Assembly: GCF_015999265.1 (NCBI RefSeq)
Contig: NZ_JAEAGR010000012.1
Location: 62,001-126,000 of the forward strand
Origin: Mobilitalea sibirica
GTDB lineage: Bacteria; Bacillota; Clostridia; Lachnospirales; Lachnospiraceae
DNA length: 64,000 nucleotides
Direction: 5' to 3'
Positions 38,733 to 47,898 of the stretch are shown one piece after another (within the stretch, counting starts at the first letter, position 1; each line of letters starts with the position of its first letter). A program made the position numbers and the translations under genes. Below the pieces are notes generated by a model. It was not told where the DNA came from and did not search any database. It saw only the letters and a program-made list of their open reading frames with translations.

Positions 38733-38854
38733 AATAATTTCCTACCTTTTCTCTTAATAACACAAGCCAACGCAGTATTTTCATATGTAAGCCTGTATTT
38801 TAATACTTGGTTTCTATATAAAAGTTATTCTAAACTTACTTAACTATATTATAT

Positions 38855-39694
38855 TTATTTATTATCCTTAATTAATTCTTTGATCTCTCTTGCCTTAGCT
38901 TTGATCCGTTCATGGGAATCTCTTGAAGTAAGGACCTTGGAAATCCACCTGCCTGCCGCATCTGTTTTACCGCATCTTCTTGCTAATTCAGCAACAAGAA
39001 GAGTAATTGTACTTTCATCCATTCCGCACATAGGAAAAGATTCTTTACTGAATGCTTCCTCAAATCCATCATAAGCATTCGTTATAAACTCCATCTCTTC
39101 CTTCTCCAAACTGTTGACTAAATTCTTATAGTCCGGTAAATCCTTAGATAAAGTTTCATTTTTCCCTCTGATTAACCAGGCAGTTTTCAAACAGGTATAA
39201 GCCCGTTCAGATGTCTTCGCTTTTTTTACTATGGAGTTAACCAAAGCCAGCTTATGCCTTGCAATTGCCTCATCATAGCTAAGGACATCACCGGATTCTT
39301 TTAATCCTCGAAACGCAACTGATATATTTTTCTTAATAAGGGCCGCTTGCACATTGGTTACATATTTGAAAAATCTGTTTAATGCCGCAAACCCACAATG
39401 CGGACATACAATCGCATCATATTTAAGCGGATCCATAAACTGGTATTTCGGCCTTAAGTCCGAATCTAGGGTAAGTAATTTTACTTTACCTGACTTAACT
39501 GCTTTTGACTTGAACTCTTTATCACAAACAGGACATGTATATGATTTATCAAAGATACTATCCTCTTCAGAGAAAGTGGGTTTTTCTTCAGCAGCTTTTT
39601 TTGCTGCATCTTCTTTCTCCTTTTCATCATATACATCTATTTTGGATAAATTACCAAGCCCAAACGCTTCTAACCCTGAAAACAAATTAGACAT
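38855..39694 (-). CDS. DUF2225 family protein
   Basis: 279 residues. After an acidic/Lys-rich linker, a zinc-ribbon pair CPVC (YTCPVCDKEFKSKAVKSGK) and CPHC (VCPHCGFAALNRFF) frames the DUF2225 core. A helical TPR-like C-terminal part follows (ARHKLALVNSIVKKAKTSER...CLKTAWLIRGK). Common in clostridia, role unknown. The ATG at 39694 has GGTTAGG upstream; the ATG at 39709 would place that SD inside the gene. glnS ends 38 bases upstream of this start, so the two are probably cotranscribed. Confidence 0.85.
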   Translation of the reverse strand: MSNLFSGLEAFGLGNLSKIDVYDEKEKEDAAKKAAEEKPTFSEEDSIFDKSYTCPVCDKEFKSKAVKSGKVKLLTLDSDLRPKYQFMDPLKYDAIVCPHCGFAALNRFFKYVTNVQAALIKKNISVAFRGLKESGDVLSYDEAIARHKLALVNSIVKKAKTSERAYTCLKTAWLIRGKNETLSKDLPDYKNLVNSLEKEEMEFITNAYDGFEEAFSKESFPMCGMDESTITLLVAELARRCGKTDAAGRWISKVLTSRDSHERIKAKAREIKELIKDNK

Positions 39695-39732
39695 TGACCT
39701 AACCCCCATTTCTTCTTAAAATTCTTCGTATA

Positions 39733-41439
39733 CTATTTCTCCGGTTTATAAGAACTCTTCATTGATACAATTCTGTTATAAACAGGATGTTCCTTGGTGG
39801 TATCTTTACAATCCAGACAGAAGTAACCCTGCCTTAAAAATTGATAACTGGCCGGCGGTTCGGCTCCAGAAACACTGGGTTCAATATAACATTCCTTTAA
39901 TACAGAAAGAGAATTTGGATTTAAGTTCAAGCTTCCATCCTCGTTATAGACTCCTTTTTCTTCATCCACGATATTCTCATATAAGCGAACCTCGCACTTC
40001 CTAGCTGTCTGTACTGCAACCCAATGAATCGTTCCCTTAACTTTTCTGGCATTAAAACCGGATCCACTTCTTGTCTCGGGATCATAGGTACAATGTACCT
40101 CCAACACCTTACCGTTTTCGTCCGTCACATAATCATGGCAGGTTACAAAGTACGCATTCATCAGACGTACTTCATTTCCCGGGAACAGTCTAAAGTATTT
40201 TTTAGGCGGCTCAATCATAAAATCATCTCTCTCTATATAGAGATACTTTCCAAAGGGAACTTTTCTTTCCCCCATTGCTTCATTTTCCTGATTGTTAGGC
40301 GCCTCCAGATATTCGATCTGATCCTCGGGATAATTGGTTATTACCAGTTTAATCGGATCGAGTACTGCCATTACCCTAGGTACTTTAAGCTTGAGATCCT
40401 CTCTGATACAATATTCAAGCATAGCATAATCTACAGAACTATGACTCTTCGAAACACCGCATAGTTCCATAAACATTTGTATGGATTCAGGTGTAAAGCC
40501 TCTTCTTCTCAGAGCACTGATAGAAACCAGTCTGGGATCATCCCAACCGTCTACGATACCATCCTCCACTAATTTTTTTATATATCTTTTTCCGGTAATT
40601 ACATTCGTAAGGTACATCTTGGCAAACTCAATCTGCTTCGGCGGATTCTCATACTCCAGTTCTCTAACTACCCAATCATATAGCGGTCTGTGATCTTCAA
40701 ATTCCAAGGTACAGATGGAATGTGTTACACCCTCAATGGCATCCTCAATCGGATGTGCGAAATCATACATAGGATAAATGCACCACTTATCTCCTGTGTT
40801 ATGATGAGGGATTTTAGCAACGCGATAAATCACCGGATCACGCATATTAATATTAGGTGAAGCCATATCGATTTTTGCTCGAAGAACCTTGGAGCCATCG
40901 GGATATTTACTATTCTTCATTTCCTCAAAAAGCTTAAGGTTTTCTTCAATGCTTCGATCCCTGTATGGACTGTTCTTTCCCGGCTCTGTTAACGTACCAC
41001 GGTATTCCCTGATTTCCTGCGCCGTAAGATCACATACATATGCTTTACCTTTCTTTATTAGTTTCACTGCTGCCTCATACATATGATCAAAATAATCCGA
41101 TGCAAAGAACAAGCGGTCTTCAAAATTACCACCAACCCACTTCACATCTTCGATGATGGAATCTACAAATTCCGTCTTTTCCTTAGTCGGATTTGTATCA
41201 TCAAATCTTAAATTAAATTTTCCGCCGTATTTTTTGGCCAATCCATAGTTTAAAAGTATGGATTTAGCATGTCCAATATGAAGATATCCGTTTGGCTCCG
41301 GCGGAAATCTGGTAACAATTTTATCTACTTTACCTTCTTCCAGGTCCTTATCTATAATAAGCTCAATAAAATTTTTTGAAACCACTTCTTTTTCTGTCGG
41401 TTCCATTTCATTATTTTCAAATCTATCTTTATTCTCCAT
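39733..41439 (-). CDS. glnS: Glutaminyl-tRNA synthetase
   Basis: 568 residues. It charges tRNA-Gln directly. Class I signature [16 protein letters not shown] (HIGH near residue 58) and the KMSKS-equivalent GVSKSH are present, with GlnRS-specific blocks [30 protein letters not shown] and the C-terminal anticodon-binding beta barrels ending [15 protein letters not shown]. Many Firmicutes lack GlnS and use GatCAB, while several Lachnospiraceae carry this enzyme. The ATG at 41439 follows GGGAGG; an upstream start at 41466 is rejected. Confidence 0.97.
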   Translation of the reverse strand: MENKDRFENNEMEPTEKEVVSKNFIELIIDKDLEEGKVDKIVTRFPPEPNGYLHIGHAKSILLNYGLAKKYGGKFNLRFDDTNPTKEKTEFVDSIIEDVKWVGGNFEDRLFFASDYFDHMYEAAVKLIKKGKAYVCDLTAQEIREYRGTLTEPGKNSPYRDRSIEENLKLFEEMKNSKYPDGSKVLRAKIDMASPNINMRDPVIYRVAKIPHHNTGDKWCIYPMYDFAHPIEDAIEGVTHSICTLEFEDHRPLYDWVVRELEYENPPKQIEFAKMYLTNVITGKRYIKKLVEDGIVDGWDDPRLVSISALRRRGFTPESIQMFMELCGVSKSHSSVDYAMLEYCIREDLKLKVPRVMAVLDPIKLVITNYPEDQIEYLEAPNNQENEAMGERKVPFGKYLYIERDDFMIEPPKKYFRLFPGNEVRLMNAYFVTCHDYVTDENGKVLEVHCTYDPETRSGSGFNARKVKGTIHWVAVQTARKCEVRLYENIVDEEKGVYNEDGSLNLNPNSLSVLKECYIEPSVSGAEPPASYQFLRQGYFCLDCKDTTKEHPVYNRIVSMKSSYKPEK

Positions 41440-41671
41440 GTTATTCCTCCCGGTAAAATTCAACAATAATAATATAGCCTTACATTAATTTTTATTCGTT
41501 ATTTTCAAAAAGCTATTCATTTTATGATATTCAATAACGAGATTGTGGTTGTTTTTAAATACGTTAGGGTTATCGTTTCCCATTATCTGATTACATATGT
41601 TATATAATACCACAAAATTTTTTAAGATAAAAGTGCGAATTTAAAATACAATCATAGACAATGAAATAAAA

Positions 41672-41725
41672 TTAAAAGGTTGTTCATAGATATATACACT
41701 AATCTGTATATATCTATGAACAACC
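41672..41725 (-). terminator. Terminator of the SleB-type hydrolase gene
   Basis: GGTTGTTCATAGATATATAC and its exact complement form a 20 bp stem with an 8-base loop; on the minus strand TTTTAATTTT follows. Confidence 0.88.
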
Positions 41726-41753
41726 CTAAATAAATCAATTTTATAATATGTAT

Positions 41754-42638
41754 TTACATTGCGCGGTAAAATATGTGGTCACCGATAATCTTATAATCAT
41801 CATATTTCTTTTTTATACTGGAAGCATATCTGTTATTGGCACGGAAGCATAGGTAACTACCTATATTATTCTCACCTTCAAGAGCAGCTTTTGCCGCCTT
41901 AATTGCCTTTTTCATAGCTTTTTTCTCCGCTTCCGGATTCGCACCGGTGAACTTACCGGTATCATATCCCTTTAATGCTTTATCAAGCATACTTAAGCCG
42001 GTTTTTTTACTCTTAATCGTAACGGAAAACTGTACTGCCCACTTTTTATCATAAATAACTTCTTCTACAGTATCAACATGCCAGTACACATCGCTCTTTG
42101 CGCGATTTAGTACAACATTTGCTACAGCCAACATACCATTGTAGGATTGATTTCCTGCTTCCGCATAAATTAAGCTGGCTAATAATCTTAGATCCTTTTC
42201 AGAATAGGAAGGCTTAACTGCTTCCTCTGTCTCTTCTTCTGTTACTTCATCTTCAATCGACTCTTTAATAACAATGTCTTCCGGTTCTTCCTCTATATAA
42301 TAAACCTGACCTTGTTCATCTACAAAATATTGTTTTTCCTCTAATTCTTCTGCATCTAAATCAGTTTCTTCATAAACTTCTGTATCTGCACCTTCTGTAT
42401 ATGTCCCATCTAAATCCGTGTCCGCTGCCAAAGAATCTTCAACCGGTGTCATTGTGCCTATATCCTGCGACGCAACACTGTTTTGATCTTGTAACGCTTG
42501 TGCACCGTCATATGTAGTAGTTTCCTGTATCTGTTCAGTTTCTCCCGGTTCAGATGCATAGGCTACCACATCACTAAGGCAGAATGTCATAATAAGAGCG
42601 GTTAAAAATGTTACAAGTGTTTTTTTATTTAGTTTCAT
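41754..42638 (-). CDS. Secreted SleB-type cell wall hydrolase
   Basis: 294 residues. A signal peptide ends near AYASEPG (residue 30). A long acidic low-complexity stretch (about 30-145, repeated TEE/EEE/DLD) leads into a Hydrolase_2 domain (about 150-294) with LASLIYAEAGNQSYNGMLAV, whose Glu is the catalytic residue of the SleB/CwlJ family, and a C-terminal IGDHIFYRAM. No LysM or peptidoglycan-binding module. Members cleave cortex or vegetative muramic lactam/glycan. The acidic linker length is unusual. Followed by a strong terminator. Confidence 0.9.
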   Translation of the reverse strand: MKLNKKTLVTFLTALIMTFCLSDVVAYASEPGETEQIQETTTYDGAQALQDQNSVASQDIGTMTPVEDSLAADTDLDGTYTEGADTEVYEETDLDAEELEEKQYFVDEQGQVYYIEEEPEDIVIKESIEDEVTEEETEEAVKPSYSEKDLRLLASLIYAEAGNQSYNGMLAVANVVLNRAKSDVYWHVDTVEEVIYDKKWAVQFSVTIKSKKTGLSMLDKALKGYDTGKFTGANPEAEKKAMKKAIKAAKAALEGENNIGSYLCFRANNRYASSIKKKYDDYKIIGDHIFYRAM

Positions 42639-42830
42639 ACCTTCTCCTTAAATAATTATTACATATTTGGGATTTGTATAATATTTTGTTAATAATTACT
42701 TAATAATTATATCACACTTACGTAAAAAATCAACCATTAATTCTTTATCTATTACATGGAATTCCGGCTCCTTGGTAAATTAAATGAATGAAGCGGTACA
42801 ATCCTAAGTAACTAATATTGTAAATCCATA

Positions 42831-43050
42831 AAAAATAGGATTGTCCATCCATTATAAACAAATAATAGGACCGGATACAGGATTCCCACACATACTCGTT
42901 GGAGTACACATCCCTTACTTTGTATCCCTTATTCGAACATAAATGTTCGTATTAGGTGATACAAAGTAAGGAACATGTTCTCCAAATAGTGTATTAAGGG
43001 AAACCCTGTATCCGGTCCTATTATTTATAATGGTGAGCAATCCTATTTTT
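42831..43050. repeat. Palindromic element with conserved CGAACA apex
   Basis: Outer arms AAAAATAGGATTG...CATTATAAACAAATAATAGGACC pair with GGTCCTATTATTTATAATG...CAATCCTATTTTT, and CCGGATACAGG with CCTGTATCCGG. An inner stem CCTTACTTTGTATC / GATACAAAGTAAGG carries the apex CGAACATAAATGTTCG. The internal-loop phrases CATACTCGTTGGAGTAC and CTCCAAATAGTGTATTAAGG match, inverted, those of the element at 23324. It abuts the TAA stop of the DUF3810 gene on the minus strand. Confidence 0.8.
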
Positions 43051-44159
43051 TATTCTGCATGATCCTTCCTATACTTAGCCAACAGAAGATCCAGCATACG
43101 TCCATAGCTTTTCACTCCATCTGCTTGTGCATTGGCTTTTAGGTAAGTATCATTAACTTTATTGGCAACCGTACTAACCACAGTATCTTCATATTCCACC
43201 CAATATTCCACGTTTGCCCGAATATCCTTTAATACCTCTTTGGAGCATTGATTCATAACTTTAAAATATAGATCGGGGCTTTGTTTGTACAGAGCATTCC
43301 TTGCAATTGTAAGTGCCAACATGGTACTACTATATTTTATCTCTACGCTGTCAGATTCCATCCCTGCCAGATAAGCGATATAATTGGCTTCATCCTCTCT
43401 CATAAATCCTCTTAGATGAGCCATCTCATGTAACATGGTTGCTGGAATGGTATAATCCGGAATATCTACATTCACATTAGCCTCCATAGTAAACGGTATG
43501 AAGATACCGGTAATCTCTGTATAAGACATAACAGATGACAGCATGATGGGCTTTGCTTTTCCATATCTTCCTCCTAGCACACTATATTCTTTGGATAGCT
43601 GCCTCATGGCCTGCTCTGCCTTTTTTGCCAGTTGATAATTACTTTCTGATAGTTGAAAGACGCCCTCTTCATCGGTTACCGGGACTTTCGCCCGTAATTC
43701 GTTAGCCTGAATAGCTAGACTTTCCGTTAGAGCATATAGTTCGTCAACACTGGATTCCCGTACCTCAAGTTTCGCATAATGACTGAACGAATATCGATGA
43801 TAATTAATACCTGCAAATATGGTAAAGAGAAATAATAAGACACTTACAGAGCATAGAATATTCAAAATTCCTTTTAATAATATTGTCTTTCGTTCATTTT
43901 TCTTTTTTATAAACCTATATAAGAAACGTATGAATAATAGGAATACCGCAAACGGCAGAAGCAGCACAAGTATCTCCGCTAATGAAAACGGTAATATACC
44001 GGTAATCAGTGATATGATTTGTGAAATCCATTTATAGATATATCTTGCAAAAACCTGTTCCGCAAAGAAACTGCTATTTCTTGCAACCACAGTCAAAATT
44101 AAGGAAACAGGAAGTAAGATGAGCAAATAAATCCTTTTAAGTTTTAGTACCTTCTTCAT
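43050..44159 (-). CDS. DUF3810 family membrane metalloprotein
   Basis: 369 residues. Three hydrophobic segments (about 8-26, 58-80, 98-118) precede a soluble domain with a gluzincin-like zinc site: LHEMAHLRGFMREDEANYIAYL, where HEMAH supplies two His and the downstream Glu the third ligand. Length and layout are those of DUF3810 proteins of Firmicutes and Bacteroidetes, presumed membrane peptidases. SD GGGGGAT is present. Substrate unknown. Confidence 0.88.
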   Translation of the reverse strand: MKKVLKLKRIYLLILLPVSLILTVVARNSSFFAEQVFARYIYKWISQIISLITGILPFSLAEILVLLLPFAVFLLFIRFLYRFIKKKNERKTILLKGILNILCSVSVLLFLFTIFAGINYHRYSFSHYAKLEVRESSVDELYALTESLAIQANELRAKVPVTDEEGVFQLSESNYQLAKKAEQAMRQLSKEYSVLGGRYGKAKPIMLSSVMSYTEITGIFIPFTMEANVNVDIPDYTIPATMLHEMAHLRGFMREDEANYIAYLAGMESDSVEIKYSSTMLALTIARNALYKQSPDLYFKVMNQCSKEVLKDIRANVEYWVEYEDTVVSTVANKVNDTYLKANAQADGVKSYGRMLDLLLAKYRKDHAE

Positions 44160-44218
44160 ACTATTATCCCCCTATTAGTGAAAAAAGCATCTATAGTTCC
44201 CCTATTCCATAATAACAT

Positions 44219-44253
44219 AAAAAGCCTTAATCTGCAATAATTTGGGGCTTTTT
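44219..44253. terminator. Terminator-like hairpin between metQ and DUF3810 gene
   Basis: AAAAAGCC and GGCTTTTT pair around a 19-base loop; T run on both strands. Confidence 0.55.
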
Positions 44254-44295
44254 CTGACGAGTAAATGATTCCCAAATGATGTTTTTTGGTGTAAC

Positions 44296-44376
44296 AAAAA
44301 GTCATTCCTGACGAAGCTGTATCAATGTCCGGTAAAGTATCCGACTTTTTACTGACTTTCGAAAGGAATGACTTTT
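44296..44376 (-). terminator. Long terminator hairpin of metQ
   Basis: AAAAGTCATTCCTTTCGAAAG at the 5' side pairs imperfectly with CTTCGTCAGGAATGACTTTTT at the 3' side on the minus strand, followed by GTTAC. The inner part forms GTCGGATACTTTACCGGAC. About 15 bases after the metQ stop. Confidence 0.7.
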
Positions 44377-44389
44377 CATTTTAAGTAAA

Positions 44390-45196
44390 TTAGAATTTAG
44401 GAACAACTGCTCCTTCATAAGTATCATTAATAAAATCTCTTACCTTATCACTTTTTAACGCTTCTATCAAAGCTTTAATATCATCTCTGTCTTCATCTCC
44501 GCTTTTTACAGCAATAATATTACCATAGGTTTCGGCAGCGACAGAATCCTTCTCTTCAAATGCAATTGAATCGGTGGCTACATTAAGTCCTGCCTGTATC
44601 GCCACGTTACCGTTAATTACTGCCAGATCCACATCCTCCAGAGAACGGGCCAGCTGTGCAGCCTCAATCTCAACAATTTCTAAATTCTTAGGATTTTCAA
44701 CGATATCATTGATAGTGGCATCCAGTCCTGCTCCATCTGCTATGGTGATTAAGCCCTGTGCTTCTAATAGTAGTAAAGCTCTGGCTTCATTGGTTGCATC
44801 GTTAGGTACAGTAATCTGAGCACCGTCAGGTAAAGCATCAATGGATGCTGTCTTACCGGGATAAATTCCAATCGGTTCATAATGAATGATAGCTACTGAT
44901 TTTAAATCCAGCCCTCTTTCCTCACTGAATTGATCAAGATAAGGTTGGTGTTGGAAGTAATTCGCATCTAAGTCACCGGCATCCAAAGCCAGATTTGGTT
45001 GAACATAATCTGAGTATTCTACAATCTCCAGTTCATAACCTTTCTCACTTAAAATTTCTTTGGCTATCCCTAATATCTCTGCATGGGGGGTGACACTGGC
45101 ACCAACTACTAATTTCTTATCTTCTTTTGCAGCACAGCCGCTTAGTAACACCGTAAATACAGTAAGTAATACTACAATTGATACTATTCTTTTCAT
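44390..45196 (-). CDS. metQ: MetQ/NlpA-family substrate-binding lipoprotein
   Basis: 268 residues. Lipoprotein signal with lipobox LSGC (Cys21). The mature part begins KLVVGASVTPHAEIL and shows DYVQPNLALDAGDLDANYFQHQPYL, the standard NlpA ligand-site region. It captures D/L-methionine (or a related amino acid) for the MetNI transporter encoded upstream. SD GGAGGA is present. It is 307 bases downstream of metI. Confidence 0.93.
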   Translation of the reverse strand: MKRIVSIVVLLTVFTVLLSGCAAKEDKKLVVGASVTPHAEILGIAKEILSEKGYELEIVEYSDYVQPNLALDAGDLDANYFQHQPYLDQFSEERGLDLKSVAIIHYEPIGIYPGKTASIDALPDGAQITVPNDATNEARALLLLEAQGLITIADGAGLDATINDIVENPKNLEIVEIEAAQLARSLEDVDLAVINGNVAIQAGLNVATDSIAFEEKDSVAAETYGNIIAVKSGDEDRDDIKALIEALKSDKVRDFINDTYEGAVVPKF

Positions 45197-45503
45197 TATA
45201 AAATCCTCCTTCTTTTTCGCGATTCATTTGCTCTTTCAGACTACAGCCGTTTTGATATACCGCTTTATCCTATCCTTATCGGGAAAGCCTAACATCTTAA
45301 TGTTAATTGAATCTTTTTACTTATTTATCTATCTGATTTTTTATCGATATTTAATTTAACTTTTTCATTTAATCTCTACTTGTTTTAAACATTTATTATG
45401 ATTTTACTATGATTTTATTTGTGCTTCCCATCTTACATTAATCGTATTTAAATATTTATTCATCCTTTACTTTTGCTCCAAACTTATTAATTCATTGTTA
45501 TCT
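45197..45503. other. 307 bp gap between metI and metQ
   Basis: AT-rich, containing the small palindrome TAACAT-CTTA-ATGTTA (about 45287-45302). No ORF and no riboswitch seen. It may hold a separate promoter for metQ. Confidence 0.4.
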
Positions 45504-46166
45504 CTATTTTAATCTTCTGTCCGATCGTTTCATCCATCTAGCGCCCAGCTCTTGAAACACCTGAACTATAAGAACCAAAATAGCTACTGTTACCAGCATG
45601 ATATCTGTCTTATATCGATAATAACCGTAATTAATCGCTATGGTACCAAGTCCCCCTCCTCCGACAAAACCTGCCATAGCGGAATAACTTAAGATCGTTA
45701 TAACGGCAATAGCACTTCCCATAATCAAAGAGGGCTTCGCCTCAGGAATTAATACCTTCAGGATAATCTGTTTTGGAGAAGCTCCCATGGACTGTGCGGC
45801 TTCTATCACCCCCTGGTCTACCTCTTTTAGTGAGGATTCCACCAATCTTGCAATGTAAGGTGCGGAGGCAATGATTAAGGGAACTACAACTGCGTTTGGT
45901 CCGATGGTGGTTCCTACAATTGCCCTAGTAACCGGCATTACCGCTATCAACAAGATGATAAAGGGAACAGAGCGTATTAGATTTACTATGATACCTAACA
46001 GTTTATTTAAGGAGACGAATGAGGCTATACCGTCCTTATCCGTGATCACCAGCATAATACCAAGGGGTAATCCAATTGCATAAGCTATCAGTGAAGAAAA
46101 AATTGTCATATATAAGGTCTCTAAAATTCCTTCCCCTATCATCTTTAGAACTGTCTCATTCCACAT
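45504..46166 (-). CDS. metI: Methionine ABC transporter permease
   Basis: 220 residues with five hydrophobic helices and the BPD_transp_1 EAA loop (EVDQGVIEAAQSMGASPKQI). It forms the membrane channel of MetNIQ. The ATG overlaps the end of metN by 11 bases and has SD GAGGAGGTGG inside metN, showing coupled translation. Confidence 0.95.
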   Translation of the reverse strand: MWNETVLKMIGEGILETLYMTIFSSLIAYAIGLPLGIMLVITDKDGIASFVSLNKLLGIIVNLIRSVPFIILLIAVMPVTRAIVGTTIGPNAVVVPLIIASAPYIARLVESSLKEVDQGVIEAAQSMGASPKQIILKVLIPEAKPSLIMGSAIAVITILSYSAMAGFVGGGGLGTIAINYGYYRYKTDIMLVTVAILVLIVQVFQELGARWMKRSDRRLK

Positions 46167-47157
46167 GGCTTTCCACCTCCTCGTTTTTTATCTTGTTTGT
46201 CTGTAGATAAGCATATATCTTCTTTCTGCTTACTTCATCATCCGGAAGCTGAATAATCATCTGTCCGAAGGCCTTACCGTCAATATCCTTTGTATCGGCA
46301 AAGAGTATGTTCACCGGTGCTTTGCATTCCAATACCATATTTGCAATTACCGGTTCAAAGGAGGTCCTTCCGTCAAAGATAATGCGGAGTTTATGTCTTC
46401 CGGTAAAGGATTCAATATGACCTGCACCGGAGAAAACCAGTTGCCTGGCGATTTTTGATTTCGGTTTTGCAAAGACTTCTTCCACTTCTCCTACCTCTGC
46501 TATCCTACTTTGATCAATAATAGCAACTCTGTTACAAATCTCCTCTATTACACTCATTTCATGGGTTATGACAATTACGGTAATATTCGTTCTCTGATTG
46601 ATTTCCTTCAGTAAACTTAAGATAGACCGGGTTGTTGTCGGGTCAAGCGCACTGGTAGCTTCATCACACAATAACACTTTGGGATTAGTAGCCAAGGCTC
46701 TGGCTATGGCTATTCTCTGCTTTTGTCCACCGGACAGCTGTGCAGGATATGCATTGGCCTTCTCTGACAGACCTACAATATCCAACAGTTCCAATGCCCT
46801 CTGCTTTGCTTCCTTTTTCGATATTCCGGCAATTTCAAGCGGAAAACAGATGTTTTGTAAAGCGGTCCTCTGCATTAATAGGTTAAACTGTTGAAATATC
46901 ATTCCCATGGACTGCCTTACCTTTAAGAGTTCTTTCTGTTTTAGTGTAACGATATCAGTTCCGTCGAATATTACAGATCCGGCAGAAGGCATCTCTAATA
47001 AATTAATGCAACGCACCAAAGTACTTTTTCCAGCTCCGCTAAGGCCTATAATTCCAAATATTTCACCTTCATATATGGAAAGATTAATATCTTCGAGAGC
47101 TTTTACCTGGTTTTGCTTATTATGAAATGTCTTTCCAAGCCCAATCAGCTCAACCAT
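46156..47157 (-). CDS. metN: Methionine ABC transporter ATP-binding protein
   Basis: 333 residues. Walker A GLSGAGKSTL, Q-loop FQQFNLL, signature LSGGQKQRIAIARAL, Walker B VLLCDEATSALDP, H-loop VITHEM, then the C-terminal NIL domain (about 250-333) that binds methionine and causes trans-inhibition. The start is uncertain: ATG at 47157 (AAGG six bases upstream, standard MVEL N-terminus) or TTG at 47175 with the stronger SD GGAGGTGA. No SAM riboswitch or T-box is visible upstream, only palindrome CTTAATCT-N4-AGATTAAG (about 47247-47266). Confidence 0.95.
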   Translation of the reverse strand: MVELIGLGKTFHNKQNQVKALEDINLSIYEGEIFGIIGLSGAGKSTLVRCINLLEMPSAGSVIFDGTDIVTLKQKELLKVRQSMGMIFQQFNLLMQRTALQNICFPLEIAGISKKEAKQRALELLDIVGLSEKANAYPAQLSGGQKQRIAIARALATNPKVLLCDEATSALDPTTTRSILSLLKEINQRTNITVIVITHEMSVIEEICNRVAIIDQSRIAEVGEVEEVFAKPKSKIARQLVFSGAGHIESFTGRHKLRIIFDGRTSFEPVIANMVLECKAPVNILFADTKDIDGKAFGQMIIQLPDDEVSRKKIYAYLQTNKIKNEEVESHVE

Positions 47158-47199
47158 TGTTTTCCTTGTTTCCAATCTTGTCACCTCCAATGCGTTCAT

Positions 47200-47493
47200 T
47201 TATGGGATAATCTGCTACGCTTTTTAATAAACCATACTCTTTCCCTTAATCTAATGAGATTAAGATTTTTATGCTTTATTCATTCTTTCTAAGTAAGTAA
47301 ACAATTTCTAAAGTCTTCATTGCACTTTGACATAAAAACCTGCAGTATTTTTATGTCTGGTTTTATTTATATCAAATAATAGGATTAAAGGTAAACACAA
47401 AAAAACTAATTGTCTTATGCGTGAGTGAGCATCCCAAAGCGCATTTAATTCGCTATGCAGAGCGTTTTCAATGAATAAGCTGATTCCTATACA
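47200..47493. other. Intergenic region upstream of metN
   Basis: Contains CTTAATCT-N4-AGATTAAG, a second hairpin GACATAAAAA...TTTTTATGTC (47329-47361) and, at 47417-47432, GCGTGAGTGAGCATCC, a near copy of a phrase found at 18193. No SAM-I motif (no GAGGGA...GGC core) was found. Confidence 0.5.
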
Positions 47494-47530
47494 ATAAAAA
47501 AAACAGGATAGCCATGACAGCCTCCTGTTT
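47494..47530 (-). terminator. Terminator of the Met/Cys-rich peptide gene
   Basis: On the minus strand AACAGGA-GGCTGTCATGGCTA-TCCTGTT is followed by eight T, with GGCT/GGCT-type inner pairing. About 40 bases after the peptide stop codon. Confidence 0.85.
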
Positions 47531-47569
47531 ATATTTTCATATTATTCATAGAAGAAAGTAGATACACTA

Positions 47570-47686
47570 TTACTTTCTTGGCAGCATGAAAACATCACAT
47601 TCACCTATCATTGCGTAAATATGTCTCTTGGGCATGTAGCACATACCGCACATATATTGACACATGACATTCATTGATGTTCTCAT
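47570..47686 (-). CDS. 38-residue Met/Cys-rich peptide
   Basis: A short frame with strong expression signals: SD AGGAGG six bases before the ATG, a near-consensus promoter and an intrinsic terminator. The peptide (MRTSMNVMCQYMCGMC at its N-terminal half, ending CDVFMLPRK) holds 8 Met and 4 Cys. Three Met-Cys doublets or near-doublets lie at 8-9, 12-13 and 15-16, and the Cys at 9, 13 and 16 are spaced CX3CX2C. His22 and Cys30 follow. There is no signal peptide. I do not recognise a family. Metal or iron-sulfur binding, a modified-peptide precursor or a regulatory peptide are all possible. A toroid-fold protein gene lies upstream on the same strand. Confidence 0.65.
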   Translation of the reverse strand: MRTSMNVMCQYMCGMCYMPKRHIYAMIGECDVFMLPRK

Positions 47687-47731
47687 TACTTACCTCCTAT
47701 TTCCTATCATTTTGATATAAATGTAGGGCTT

Positions 47732-47760
47732 AGTATATTATATAATATATTTCTTGTCAA
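47732..47760 (-). promoter_or_regulatory. Near-consensus promoter of the Met/Cys-rich peptide
   Basis: TTGACA (47760-47755), a 17-base spacer and TATACT (47737-47732). Predicted start is about 40 bases before the ATG. Confidence 0.85.
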
Positions 47761-47898
47761 TACCTTTTTTTAATTTCCTTTATATATTATTTTTGATATT
47801 CTTAATAAATAATAATGTGTTTGTTATCTTTTTTTACTTTCTTTTACCTTATTACTTTACACAACTAATCGTTTCTTAAGATAACTTAATCGTAAGAA

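Noticed and set aside
42931-42961. CGAACATAAATGTTCG as a LexA (SOS) box
   Set aside because: The Gram-positive LexA box is CGAAC-N4-GTTCG. Here the half-sites are separated by six bases and lie at the tip of a palindromic element, not at a promoter.
47158-47500. SAM-I riboswitch upstream of metN
   Set aside because: Hairpins are present but none of the conserved S-box core segments is.
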